Below the pieces are notes generated by a model, which worked only from the letters and a program-made list of their open reading frames with translations, did not search any database and was not told the origin of the DNA. A DNA stretch of 64,000 bases from Deuterostichococcus epilithicus (taxonomy: Eukaryota > Chlorophyta > Trebouxiophyceae > Prasiolales > Stichococcaceae): NCBI GenBank assembly GCA_033439295.1, contig JAVTLE010000010.1, positions 558,001 to 622,000 of the forward strand. Direction: 5' to 3'. Positions 1 to 18,046 of the stretch are shown one piece after another; position 1 is the first letter of the stretch, and each line of letters opens with the position of its first letter. Position numbers and translations under genes: made by a program.

Positions 1-121
1 GCAATGTGAGGATCCTCAGGTTTGGGCACACTTGCCCCAGCACCTCGATACGCTCCAGGTCTTGCTGGTGAAGCGACAGCTCCTCGAGTTCAAAGAGGCA
101 GCCATCGTTGTGGTCCGACCG
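1..121 (-). CDS. DNAAF11: DNAAF11/LRRC6 (tilB)-like leucine-rich repeat protein, partial exon
   Basis: One internal exon that continues past the left edge. It opens after a GTGCAG acceptor (bases 122-127) and reads RSDHNDGCLFELEELSLHQQ and then DLERIEVLGQVCPNLRILTL. The HND...LEELSLHQQ...IE start and the first LRR (CPNLRILTL) are the hallmark N-terminus of LRRC6/DNAAF11, a cytoplasmic factor needed to preassemble axonemal dynein arms (known for the family). Only 40 residues are visible, in one open frame from an intron border. The first coding exon, which should hold Met and a few residues before this segment, lies upstream at higher coordinates and I could not place it. If correct, the organism makes motile flagella at some stage. 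Another ciliary LRR protein is the main alternative. Confidence 0.72.
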
Positions 122-1019
122 CTGCACAACACAATCACCGCCTCTGATGCTTGGACAGACCGAGAACAGAGCATCAATATAGCGGGTTTTGCTTTGGGCA
201 TCGCAAGCAAACACACCTTCCAATCAGGTCCAGCGTGATGCAAGGCATGTTTCACCTTATGCCGGAATAATCCTGAGGGTCAGCTGCAGCTTGAGCAACC
301 TGGCTGCCTTGTCAGGCCGTCAAGACCACAGGCCGCAATGGAGGACGAAGGCTTGCCGGCAGCACAGCGAGCAGTATTAATTGAATGTTTATCGCTGAAA
401 GGGTGCATCCGGCGTTCGGACACGCTCTGCGTTCGGCCATTTTCGCTTACTGGTCTGTAATTTCGGGGACGCTCGGGGACGCTGGAAGCAGAACGGTATC
501 GCGCCCTCGACAGTGCGCTGCTCATACTCCTGGTTGAATTTGAATCGCGTCCTGCAACAGCGATCACTACGAAGCGCTTCCTGGCTCCGAGTCACGTTGC
601 AACACCAGCAGCAGGAGTCAAGGACAGTCCATAGCGCAGCAGTGCCTTGCAACGGCGGCGCGCATCAGCTGCTGGCTCGACCCAGACGGTCGCTGCTCTG
701 GCCTGCTTGAAGGCCGATCCAACATTGCACGCGCTGAGGGCTGCACTGTCCGCTCAGGTTGAATCAGTAGCTTGACTGCAGGCAGCCATGGACGACGACC
801 GGCGCGACAGTGAAGGTGCGGCCTGACCAGTGAAGTGCTCCTTTTCGAATCAAACTTGCCGATGGCAAAATCGTTTCAGCAGGCCCGCACGGCCGCCATG
901 TAGGACACCTAAGCATCTCCGGCGTCGATGCGCATGATGTCGCAGGCCGCAGGCGCTCTCTTCACCGTTCTGACACGTTTCCGAAACATGATTCGAGATG
1001 TCTGAACCCGGTCTGCCGC
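122..1019. other. intron/5' region of the DNAAF11-like gene and upstream region of MCM4
   Basis: No exon could be supported here. The stretch must hold the missing first exon and promoter of the minus-strand gene and the promoter of MCM4 on the plus strand, so the two genes are divergent. Short ORFs on both strands show no family similarity. Confidence 0.5.
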
Positions 1020-7644
<6,625 letters not shown>

Positions 7645-8004
7645 TGGATCACATGATGGCACTCTGTGCAGCTGTGCGGGCGCCCCGTGGAGGACACTGC
7701 GCTGGGATGTATCACTACATGGCCTCTGACCGCGGGCCGGAAACGGCATCGACTGAGGCCGCGACCTTCTGCTCTCGACCGGTGGAGAAACATATGCCGT
7801 GCTGCTGCACGCAGCCGGAGAGTCTAGACATGTGTGTCGCTAATGGTTTGGGTTTGACGTTTGCTTGCTGCTAGGTTTCTTCTTGGAATTTGGTTACAGC
7901 CACATTGCCCATCTGATCCCAGCACCACTCAACTTCACTGCAGCCCTCTCTCTTCAAACTGCCTTCTCCTTTATGCTGACCAGCGGAGCACAAACCATAG
8001 CATT
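7645..8004. other. convergent 3' intergenic region MCM4/HAS1
   Basis: It holds the 3' UTRs of two convergent genes. I see no exon, RNA gene or repeat here. Confidence 0.6.
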
Positions 8005-8907
8005 TTACGTAACCTTCACCGCCTTGGGCTGCGTTTTGCCGTATGGGTTGTCCGCATTGAAGGTGCCGCCAGACCTGTGGCGGTACTCACCGCCGGCTGG
8101 CTTGCCCTTACGCGCCTTCTTTGCGCTGCTCTCGAGGTTCAGCGACACCTGTGCATGTCGAGCACCCGATCGTAGCTTCTCATAGACCATGCAGACAGCC
8201 TGGGATCCAGAGCCTGCCCGACCACAGCTGCAGAACCCGTTGAGCAGTGCCAGCAAGGCGGCCACTGCTACATGCCATTTGCAACGGCGCGAGCAATGGC
8301 TTGCAGGGCTCAGACCTTGGGCGGCGCGGAGAAGCCGAAGGAGCGGGCCACCGACAGCAGGTCCAGGCGGTGCACGTTGAAGATGGCCTTCAGCTGGTGG
8401 CTGTTGTACGCCAGCAGGAAGCTGCGGTACGCCTCCCGCGCCGCCTGCAGGGTCCCAGCATGTGCGGGGTTTTTCGGCCACGGGCATGACTCGTGGAACA
8501 TTCAGCAGGCTGATCAACGTATGCTGCAGGCAGGCGAACCCTAAGCAGCTGCAGGAGTGGAGCACGAACAAGCCTTCACTGCGTAAAGGTCTAAGAGTTG
8601 AGGACTGTTACAGGACTGTTGGTTGCCACACCTGGTGCAGATAATAGTTCTTCTCCACCAGGCGCTCCAGCTGCGCCTGCACGTTGGCCAGCTTGGATGT
8701 TGGAAACTCGTACTCGTTCAGCGGCACACGCGCCGCCTGCGGTGACGGTAAGCGGAATCGTCAGCACCCGCATGCAGGTTGCAAACCGTCAGCACTGCAG
8801 CTCAGCGCCGCACATGCCGTTGAGGAGGTTAGCGAGGTGCGGCTCCCAGAGCGCATCAGGCAGCCTTTTGAGGCAAATAAAATGACGAGAATGCTGCGTG
8901 GTGGTGG

Positions 8908-8952
<45 letters not shown>

Positions 8953-11900
8953 CAACACTCGTCATCACAGCGGGCGGCTCTGCGGGCATGCATCCTGACC
9001 AAGCCCGTCGCGCTGTTTGCGCAGTGGCTGCTCGAGAGCACTCTGCGCAGTGGCCGATTCGGAGCAGCATGACGTCAAGGGCGCGCGCCTGCAGGTAGGA
9101 CAGGAAGCCCAGCTCCTCGGGCAGCAGCAGCAGCAGGGCGCGGCCCTTGCCGGAGCGCCCGCGCGCGGTGCGCCCAACCCGGTGGATGTACTCCTTCGGA
9201 TCGTCCGGTGGGTCGTACTGTATGATCCAGTCCACCGCTGCGTGGAACATGCAGCGGCACACATCAACCATCTGCCGTTTGTGCTCGTCAGAGGCAAGGG
9301 CCTCTGTCAAATGTGCAGGCCGCCGCCAAAGGCTGCTCGACCAGGCTGCGGCACGGGCTGGCGGGACAGACCAGTTCTGGGGGAAGGCGCTGAGTTTCCA
9401 CGGAGAGGCACCTGGGATGTCGAGGCCACGCGCGGCGACGTCAGTGCACAGCAACGTGCCGGTCTCCGCCTGGCAGAACTCGAAAAAGGTGGAAGTCCGC
9501 TTCTGCTGCTTCTGCTTGCCATGGATGTCCTTCACGTGGATGTCCACGTAGTTGAGCAGCTCGGCGTGGTACTTGACGGAGTTGCAGGACGAAAAGAAGA
9601 CCATGACCTGCGGCGATGCAGGCCTCGTGGCTGAGTGACCATGTGCCGCCGTGCATGATGCTGCACACCGACTGTGTGGCTCGGGTGGCTGATCTGGGTT
9701 CGCGAAAACGGTTGCCCTCTTGCCTGTTGGCAAGCATGTCGGAGCTGGCAGCTGCTGAGTGGCACAGAGAGCAAACTGGCAGAGCGACCCTATTGTCTAT
9801 GACAGCTGTTTGCGGCAGACACAGGGCCCATGACCTGCAGGTGTGGATGCGCTTCCAAAACCCCAGAGTCCAGCGCCGGCCCCCACCTTGCGGTTGGCGT
9901 TCTTCTTGAGGAAGGTGAACAGCAGCAGGAACCGCTTGTCGCTGGCGACGCAGCAGTAGCCCTGCTCCAGCCCCTCCCGCGTGCTGGCCGCCTTGCTGTC
10001 GTCGATGCCCACATACAGCGGCTGGCGCTTGAAGGACAGCCGCGCCAGGTCCTCCACCTGGAAGGGCGGCGTCACAATCAGGGCTTGTTGGCAATGGAGA
10101 CCTGCGTTGCTGCTGAGTCCCAGTGAATCTCTACTTCCCATGAAAAAAAGGCTGCCGCTTGGAGGACAGGCACGTCAGGTCCTCCACCAGCCCAGGCGTA
10201 TGAAATGGGTCAGGTGGGAATGCAGCCTGGGGAATGGCTTTCTGCTGGAAGTGCTGCAAGAGCCTGGCTTCTTGCTCCCAGGTAAGCTCATCACCGCCGG
10301 CCATGCAATCGTCAAGGTCACAGATGCTGCGCAATATGGAGTGCTGAGCTGCTGCAGGCAGGACGCCGGGTGCGGTCTCATGCAGCACCCTCTGCACACC
10401 CAGATCTACTACTGACCTCTGTCGTCTGCATGGCAGGGAAAGCATAGCATGTCGCTCCCGCGGCAGCAGCTTGGCGATGCAGTGCAGGACAAGCCGACCT
10501 CAGCAAGCGCAGGTGCGAAGCGACTCCTGACCTTTGTGGTCTGCGTAGCGGAGAATAGCATGGTCTGCCGCTCCCGCGGCAGCAGCTTGACGATCTGCCG
10601 CATCTCCTCCTCGAAGCCAATCTCCAGGATGCGGTCTGCCTCATCGATGACCAGGCACGCCAGGTTGCTGTACATGAAGCCCTGCAGTAACCGAAAGTGA
10701 CTAGGGTGCGGAGACTGGGCTTGCGGCGCTGGCTCAAAAGCCAATCTGCAGGATGCAGTCCGCCTCGTCAAGCACCAGGCACGCTAGGCTGCTGTACACA
10801 AAGCCTTGCACACGGCTGTCAAAGGGAGGCGGACTGTCATCGTCAAGTTGCACATGCACCAATGCAGAAGGCAGGGCGCCGCGTTGGCGCCATGCCTTGA
10901 GCTTTGAAAGCCATGCCACGCCATGCCCGCCTTGCAGCGGACCGGCCTAGAAGCGTGGCACTGGCCTTGGTGATTGGCGTGTTGCAACAGCCTGAGAAAG
11001 CGCCTTAGGGCATCACTGGAGCACCACCTGTACCACGCAAGGTCCACACAGTGGTGCAGCCCCACCTTGGTGTTTTGCAGGTGGTCCAGCAGTCGGCCGG
11101 GCGTTGCCACCACCAGGTTGACGCCCTTCAGCAGGCGCTCCGCCTCTGTGCGCCTGTTGGCGCCGCCCATAACCAGGCCTGCAAGTCGACCAGAAGAGCT
11201 CACTTTACGAACTGTGATTGAGCGTGACACCTCTAAATCGTGCCACTTGCCATTGTCTGTCACAGCGCCGTTTCGACCCTCATCACACCCGCTGTCATCC
11301 ACCAAAGCTGAGAGTTGAGAGGAATCTGAACTTATGGCAAGCTCCACTTTCTCTGGGCAGCGGCTTTTCTGCAGTGCGCAGTCGGCTTGCTCACATCATC
11401 ACACCATCAGTTGAAAACCGGCGCCCACCGTGGGTCTGGCTGTGGTACTTCATCAGCTCTCGCGCGACGGCATAGATCTGCATCGACAGCTCCCGCACCG
11501 GCGCGATGACGATCACACCGGTGCCGTTGCGTGGCTTGAATTGCGCCTTGTACATCAGCTCTACGCTGGGTATTAAGAATGCCTGCGCACCGGTGGAGAA
11601 AGGCATGACACCTTCCAGCCTCACTCAGGCTGCGTATGCAGACGATGCGGCGTCAGCCAGCGTGCAGTGCGCCTGCTGAGAAGCACAGGCAACGGCGGCA
11701 GGATTTATGACACAGAGGCCGTTCTGCGGGTGCTCTTTGCCGTACAGGGCAACGGGCTGGATGGCTGGAATTGTGACAAAGGCCGCAGCAGCCAGCGTTG
11801 ATTCAGTGCGTCTGACCTCGTGTGTAGTTGAGGCTGCCCTAGCCGATTGGTGCAGATCTGAGCGGCTGCAATTCTTTCATCTGCAAAGTTCGAAACATGC

Positions 11901-13068
11901 TAGAGCAGACTGGTGCCAGCCAGGAACCACTCACCAGGGTCTTGCCGGAGCCGGTTTTGGCTGCGCCCAGCACGTCGCGTCCCAGCAGCAGTGGCGGGAT
12001 GGTGCGTGCCTGCACCTCTGTCAGGTGGGTGTGCCCCATCTCAGAGACCGCCTTGCGCGTCTGCTCTGCCACATCCAGCCCTGAGAACGCCACGTTGCTC
12101 ATGATGCCGGACACCTGGGCGTCCTGTCGCTCGACCGGCTGTCCCGCCGCAGTCTGCGCGGCACAGACGCCGCTGCTCAGACGCTGCCACTCACACGACA
12201 CGTGTGCGTGCCATGCGCACCATGCGTAACATCCCGGTGTGGTTCTACCAACGGATGAGGGCGACTGCTGGCGCCTACCATCAATGCCCCCAGCGCCGCT
12301 AGCTAGTGCCGCTTGTGACCGCCACTGATCAGCTGGACGGCTGAGTCTGCAGCACAGACCTTGGTTGAGGTGCACTTGACACGACTCAGCGTGGTAAACT
12401 GCCCAAAGTCATACTGCTCTCATTCCTATGTGTACCCTTGTCGACCATCGACGTGCTGGCCTCAAGCCGGCATCAAGAGCGCCCAGGCACGGCCATGCCG
12501 AATGCGTAGCTGGTACCGGCGCCAGAAGGGGCAGACTCTTTCAAGGCCCACTCCTGGCCCACAGGACCAGCATGGGCTTGCTGCCCCGGCAGCAGACGGG
12601 GGCGATATGCATTCAGCGGTACGCCCCTCACCACGTCTGAGGTGGACGCAGCCTTGTGCGACTTCTTTCGTCGCTCGAGCTCCGGCTCTGCTGCACCGCC
12701 CGCTCCGTCATTCGCATCCTCATCGGCATCGGCATCGGATGCCGGCCCCGCACCCGCATCCTGCTGCGGCTGAGCCGCCTGCTGCGCCTCCCACAGTTGC
12801 TTCCGCAGCGCCTTGGCGGCGCGCTTCTGCTGCTTCAGCCGCTGCTCCTCGGTCGCTGCCGACGGCTGTGCCGCCGCCGCCGCCGAGCCGGCACCTGCAC
12901 ATCCTGGCAAGGTATCGCCGATGCTTGCTTGAACCGTACTGCATCTGAAACGGGGAAGCCGTTATTGTGTCAGAAGCCAGAGCACATGGCAGACCGACCT
13001 GCAGAAGGTTTGGAGCGCTTGCGCTTGCGCTTTGCTTGGACCTGCGGCTCCCCCATTGCGGGGGCCAT
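8005..13068 (-). CDS. DDX18: ATP-dependent DEAD-box RNA helicase HAS1/DDX18
   Basis: Nucleolar helicase of 60S ribosomal subunit assembly (family knowledge). Twelve exons, read on the minus strand: 13068-12999, 12894-12632, 12153-11935, 11582-11429, 11178-11066, 10681-10532, 10057-9887, 9607-9412, 9237-9089, 8736-8632, 8444-8316, 8148-8005, totalling 620 aa. Motifs in order: basic N-terminus [20 protein letters not shown], motif [10 protein letters not shown], Ia APVREL (Val where Thr is usual), Ib [55 protein letters not shown], then the family C-terminus [16 protein letters not shown]...FGFSAPPKV and NPYGK. Intron 9 is best joined with a GC donor (CAG/GCGCGC). Introns 5 and 6 hold three decayed copies of exon 6 and 7 edges, and intron 9 a long CTG run. 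The start and stop fit the family well. Confidence 0.96.
8905..8951. repeat. (CTG)n microsatellite in HAS1 intron 9
   Basis: A nearly pure CTG triplet run, about 14-15 units, follows three GTG units; on the transcribed strand it reads CAG. It lies wholly inside an intron. If the intron were retained, the minus frame would encode poly-serine. Confidence 0.95.
10131..10205 (-). repeat. decayed copy of HAS1 exon 7 edge
   Basis: On the minus strand it reads [19 protein letters not shown], against [19 protein letters not shown] in the real exon 7 start. It lies 5' of exon 7 in intron 6 and has an A-run expansion and substitutions. Confidence 0.88.
10412..10495 (-). repeat. decayed copy of HAS1 exon 6 3' edge with donor
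   Basis: The copy covers the end of exon 6 (the [15 protein letters not shown] region) including a donor-like AG/GTCAG. It lies 3' of exon 6 in intron 6, roughly 110 bp from the original. CGCTCCCGCGGCAGCAGCTT is shared exactly. Confidence 0.88.
10735..10812 (-). repeat. decayed copy of HAS1 exon 6 5' edge
   Basis: On the minus strand it reads [20 protein letters not shown] then IGF and a stop, against [20 protein letters not shown] and IGF in exon 6. The DEAD motif is still readable. It sits about 125 bp 5' of exon 6 in intron 5. Confidence 0.9.
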
Positions 13069-13626
13069 GTTTGCAGAAACCTCCACAGAGATGTGCTTCT
13101 GTTTCTGATGCAAGTTTATTCCTCTCCAATACCCAGTCGCCTTCGATTTCACGCCTCTGGGCAACAGGTTGCACCAACAAGGCAGCAGCAACAATCCTGC
13201 TCAGCCAGTCTGCTTGAGGTTTTTCTGGTCGAGTACGACCCTACGAAACATTGCGGAGCGTTTGTTATTTGTTGGAGAGTGTTGTCTCGCCGTGTGTCGG
13301 CGTCCAAGATGCCCCGCTGTGCACTTTGCATGCCCCACTTGCACCAGTTTGCAAGCCTTGCGTGTGACATGCGCACAACGTAGCGGTCAAAATCTGACGG
13401 AGTTTATGACGGTGGGGCCATGCTTGAACATTCCAAGCTCGGCTTCCCGCTGCAGATCTGAAACTCTGCTCTCACGCAGCATCGACTGCTGAGCCGCTCT
13501 CGGAACACAAGTAGCGAGCCCTCTCGGGAAGCCTGTGCCGTCTCGTTGCTTCACCTTGAGGCTACAGGCTTCCTGCAACTCTTGACACTCCCCTCCAAGC
13601 CACCACCACCACCACGCAGCGCCGTC
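13069..13626. other. divergent upstream region HAS1/POLR3F
   Basis: About 560 bp between two divergent start codons must hold both promoters. No conserved motif could be named from sequence alone. Confidence 0.55.
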
Positions 13627-15940
13627 ATGTCGCGAGGCCTGATGGTGGCGGCCAAGGGGCGCACCAACCCCGTGGAGGAGCTCATCTTGAACCTTTGCGC
13701 GGTGCAGCCAGATGTGAGTTTCTGTGTGCAGCCTTATTTGGCTTGCGTATCTGCACACCGACTTCTGCTTGGTGCAGCGACCACACTGCAACCGTGTTCA
13801 CACGTGTTGCGTGGCGTTGCGCAGGGCATCACGCAAACTCGAATCCAGGAGGCGGACCCATCGTTGTCCGGAGACGAAATTATGGCGGCGGTCAATGTCC
13901 TTCTGCGGGAACACAGGCTGGATCTGCTCCAAAATGGCAGCGGCGGCACATTTTTCAAGGGTGTCGCCGCAGAGCAGGCGACAAAGTGAGGCACTTGGAG
14001 TTGGCAGTGATAATTCCAAACTGGAAGCAGCGCTCTTCTCAAGCGAGTGCAGTCCTGTGGTGGGGCTTGGACGGAGAAGTTGCAGATGTGAATTGCAGCG
14101 GTTGCTTCGCAGGTTTAAAGGCCTCTCGCCAGAGGATCTGATGGTGTACCAGCACATCCAGAAGTCTGGAAACACAGGTCCGCAGCTGGCAGCTGACCCT
14201 GCCACTCCAGGGACACCTTGTGATTCAGCTCCTGCTTGTTTTGCACCTGCCAGCCCACCTGCCAGTATGCAAGGTGCACTGGCCTCCGCCTGGACTCTGC
14301 CAGCAGCAATGCAAGGCGGCAACAGTTGCCCCGACGCACTCGAGCAGGGCTGTGGACAAAGGATATGAAAGCGCGCACCAACCTGCAGCAGCCGCAGATC
14401 ACCAAGATCCTCAAGCAGCTGGAGTCCCGCCAGCTCATCAAGGTGCGGCGGGTTTGTGCTGCCTGCGGTGTGCAGCGTGCGGCTGCACGACCGCCTGGAC
14501 TGAACACTGACCGTGCCATTGGCGGCCTGGGGCACAAGCTGAAAGCGTTGACCTGGACTTTTGTGTTCTGATCCCGCAGGTTGTCAAGTCTGTGGCATCC
14601 GCAAATCGCAAGGTCTATATGGACTTTGATGTGGAGCCCTCTCGCGAGATCACCGGCGGCGCCTGGTGAGCTGCCCGTTTGCTGTCAAGTGTGTCTTCCG
14701 ATGTCCCATGTAGCTTACTGCTTCTGGGAGACGCGGCGGACGGCCATCTTGTTTAGGCTTTAATGGCACGGCGCTTGCAAGGGACTGGAAACAAAGTAGC
14801 CTCTGTCCGCCCGCAGGTACACTGACCACAACTTCGATGCGGAGTTCATCACTCTGCTGCGGGATGTATGCATCGGGTACCTCAGGCGAACGCCAGAGGC
14901 GACGCTTGAGGAGATCCTCGACTTTGTTCTCAAAAAGGTGGGCAGACATGCTCCGCGAGACTCTGTTGATGGCCCTCCCTCTGGTGCTCTGTTGCACCAT
15001 GCGGAGCATTGCGGCAGTCTGGGCGCGGGCCCTTGCAGTCATTCGGCTAGCACCCTCCTTCCTGCCTACGAATGATCCGCAGCCTCTGGCTGCAAGCACT
15101 CCGGCGCGCCTTCGGCCTGGCCTTCACTCAGTTGAGGGCTCTGTGGCCATTGGTGCAAGCTCGTTGCAAGGTCTGACGAGCTGCTGTGCTGTATGTCTTG
15201 CGGCGCCTGAGTACAGCGCCTCCCTGCTTGGTGTCCACCTGAAGGGGGGGGATACCCCTGCTTCCTGTCAATCTGCAGGAAGTGAGTTAAGGAGCCGCTG
15301 GGCAACGAGGATGTCGGCATGATGCCTGCTGTAAGGTGCAGCATGAAGGGTGCAGCAAGGTTGCATTTGTTTCCCCATCACAGGAAGTCACAAAGGAGCC
15401 GCTGGGCAACGAGGACTTCGGCATGATCCTGGACACGCTGTGCCTGGACGGCAAGGTGGAGCGGCTGCCAGACCCCGGCGGCGACGACAAGTTCGCGCTG
15501 CCGGCGCTGCCCGTGATGGAGTCCACCGCCCTGACCTCCATGCCCTGCGGCGTCTGCCCGGTGCGACCTGCCCGCTGTCCTTTCAAATCTGTCATCAGGG
15601 CAATTTCCCTGAGTCTCCGGCTGTGATTTCGCTTGGACGTTGCCCTCACCTCCATCCCTGCGGCCTCTGCCACACCTGCCACTCCTGCTGGAGTCCGTTG
15701 CACCTGGGTGGGCACTTGCTCACTTGATCGAGCTGTGGGTTCCCTGCTGCCACCCGGTTGCCACATCAGTGTCGCAATAGGTGGTCGTCCATAGCTTCCC
15801 CAGCTGCTTGCTGGTTATCGGCTCGAGGAAGCGCCATCGACGGCGAGCCAACCGCCCTACCGTAGGTGGCGGCGGAGTGTACTCCAGACGGCGCCATCTC
15901 GCCGGCGACATGCGTGTACTATAAGGAGTGGCTTTATTAG
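13627..15940 (+). CDS. POLR3F: RNA polymerase III subunit RPC6 (RPC34/POLR3F)
   Basis: Pol III-specific subunit that helps open the promoter and contacts TFIIIB (family knowledge). Eight exons: 13627-13713, 13825-13985, 14113-14177, 14348-14442, 14580-14665, 14817-14937, 15384-15560, 15866-15940; 288 aa against about 316 in human. Key matches: FKGLSPEDLMVYQHIQKSGN, LWTKDMKARTNLQQPQITKI (winged helix), VVKSVASANRKVYM, ITGGAWYTDHNFDAEF and the end ISPATCVYYKEWLY. Four cysteines at the C-terminus (CGVC in exon 7, then AEC and ATC in exon 8) fit the iron-sulfur cluster known in this subunit. The last exon was found by joining at phase 0 across a 305-bp intron. Intron 6 carries a decayed copy of exon 7's start. 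The start ATG at 13627 opens with MSRGLMVAAKGRTNPVEELI. Confidence 0.94.
15272..15335 (+). repeat. decayed copy of POLR3F exon 7 edge in intron 6
   Basis: A GCAG acceptor and the following GGAGCCGCTGGGCAACGAGG run are repeated almost exactly about 108 bp upstream of exon 7 (15384). The two diverge soon after GGCATGAT. Confidence 0.92.
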
Positions 15941-15993
15941 GGGAGGGTTCAGTGGGCGCACCGAGCACAACATCATTCTGCTGCAGCCCCGCA

Positions 15994-17583
15994 ATGGCCG
16001 CCTCACTCTCACACCGGGCCGAGCCAAGGTGGGTGCTGCAGCTTGCTCACGCGCCGCCTGCTAAGGCAGCTGGATGTTCTGCAGCAGTGTGCAGTCTGCA
16101 CTGATCAGTGACCTGGCTGGAGCCTCAATCGACATGGTGCGTCAATGCTGCAGGTGGTTGTGCTCACTTATGCGGCCAATCAACTGCTTGGGCTGGGCCG
16201 ATGCCGTCAGAGCGGCAATGCCTGCTGTGCAATTAGGCAGTTTGAAATTCGTTTCGTCTGCGAATGTACCCAGCGAGCGAGCGTGGAGGTATGAGAATAA
16301 AGGAGAGGTGCCCCAAGTCGCAATTCAAGATCTCCAACTGAATAGATATGGAAGCTGCTCCAATCCTGCCATTTACCCATTTGCACCATTTTACCCACAC
16401 CATTTACCACCGTTTGCACTACTGCACATCTCGGACGCAACGGTTCCATTTGACGCACTTTGAGATTGCTTCGGACCTCTCGCGACTATCTCATCGACAC
16501 AACCGGTCACGCACATCAGTGTGGTGCATGCTTACGACTGCAGGCATGCAAAACGCTCTGACACAGGCGCAGGCGTTGCAGCAGCCGAAGCAGTGCAGCT
16601 TTCTCGGGAAGCAATGCTGCAGGTTGCCATGCCGCAGGCCGCTCCGTCGCGCACATGTTGTGAACGCAGGTATGCTCGGTGCTGTAGCATCACTCGCAGC
16701 AAAGCAGCATGCGAGAAGGGCGAGAGGACGAGTGAAGCTGCTGAGCGAGTGTATATCCTCATCTGTTCTTGTTACACGTTGCATGATCACCCAATCATGT
16801 GGCTAATGCACAGAGCGCAAATTCAATGAGGGCGCGGCAGAGGTCAAGCGGCTGCTCAATCGGGACCGCTCCTCGGTGCCCGATCTCGACAAGCCTGCGG
16901 CATTTGGAACAGACGACGACCTCACCGAAGACCTGACAGAGTCTGCGCCAGAGGCCTCTGGACGCCTTAGCGGTGAGATACTTGACCGCTCCATGCATGC
17001 AGCGGCCGCACATGCTCCTCCTGACAACATGAGATGCCACTGCGATTTGACCCCCAAGTCAGGCTTACAGCTGCGGTTACAGCCCTCGGGCGAGCGCTGA
17101 TGTACCATGCATCTTCTATCTGCAGAGCCCTTCCCACTGCCGCCCAAGGCTCAGCTAGCCAAGCCCATCCCTTTTGGTGGCAGCGCCATCACACAGCCGC
17201 GGGGCGGCCAGAGCCCGTTCGGCGGTCCCTCGTCGGTGAAGCCATTTAAAGAGCCGTCAGGGCTGTCGCCAGACATGGAGATCTCGCCCATCACCGATGA
17301 CGCCTGGTGGAAGGGCATCACCCTGACGCAAGTGGTGAGTTTTCTTGTGCTTTTAGGAGGTCTGCTATAACTCTTACCCTGTGCAACTGCATTGAGTTTT
17401 TGTGCTTTCAGCAGCTCTGCTTTATGCAAACGCGCGACTTCGTGGGTGGAAAACTGCAAGGGACCCTGATAGCATGTGTTTGTTGGACAGGTCATCGCCT
17501 TGAGCTTCGTTTTCACCATCGGGCTCATGGTTGCCACTTTCTACGTGGTCTGGAAGATGGGCGCTATCAGATTGAACGAATGA
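15994..17583 (+). CDS. small protein with one C-terminal membrane segment, unrecognised
   Basis: Proposed exons 15994-16028, 16544-16622, 16816-16972, 17126-17334, 17491-17583 keep frame and give 190 aa. Exons 3-5 are well supported by GT/AG phase; exons 1-2 are a best guess from a good ATG context (CAATGGCC) and phase. The N-terminal two thirds is soluble and Pro/Gly-rich (KPIPFGGSAITQPRGGQSPF). The end reads WWKGITLTQ and then a hydrophobic span VVIALSFVFTIGLMVATFYV, followed by WKMGAIRLNE. This is the layout of a C-tail-anchored membrane protein. It may be a plastid or ER protein conserved in green plants, but I cannot name a family. It starts only 54 bp after the POLR3F stop on the same strand. 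Confidence 0.55.
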
Positions 17584-18046
17584 GTCATGTGCGCTGAGGG
17601 TTCGAACAGTGCTCATGCACATGCATGGGACTAAACAATAAGAGCTGCAGAATAGACACAGTGATGCTGACTGCTTTGCACCGCCTCAGCCTGAAGAAGA
17701 TTGGTGCCTGTTTGGCTGCCCGCGAGGAGCCAGAGAACTTGCAAACGGAGAAACACAAAAGGGCTTGCAGGTGCAGTAGGGTGCATTGAGGATTGGTAAA
17801 CGATGACTGACAAATCTTACAAGCTTAAGCATGACTGATTGGGGCACTGCGCACTGCTCATGATCCCAAACGTCTGTCCGAGCACCAGACTGAAACCAGC
17901 ATGGAGGAATGATTGTCGTCACATGAGGAGGCTCCACACTCGCTAGTCAGCAAGGGGGCGGGTCAGCAGATCAGCGCTACATCAGTGAGCAAGCTTTGGC
18001 GACAGCAGCTGCGAAACCGCACGCCAGCGCTGCTCACATCCGCCGT
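17584..18046. other. convergent 3' intergenic region
   Basis: Between the stop of the small membrane protein (+) and that of the RETICULATA-related gene (-). Nothing is supported here beyond 3' UTRs. Confidence 0.55.

Noticed and set aside
8789-9733. 314-residue minus-strand open frame with poly-Ser
   Set aside because: It is HAS1 exons 8-9 read through two introns; the poly-Ser comes from the intronic CTG run. Splice sites and family conservation remove the intron parts.
10735-10812. mutually exclusive alternative exon of HAS1
   Set aside because: The copy ends in a stop right after IGF and lacks the second half of the exon, so it cannot replace exon 6. Relic is the better reading, though inclusion as a poison exon is not excluded.
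17601-17616. GGGTTCGAAC, a tRNA B-box-like string
   Set aside because: No acceptor stem, anticodon arm or A box around it.
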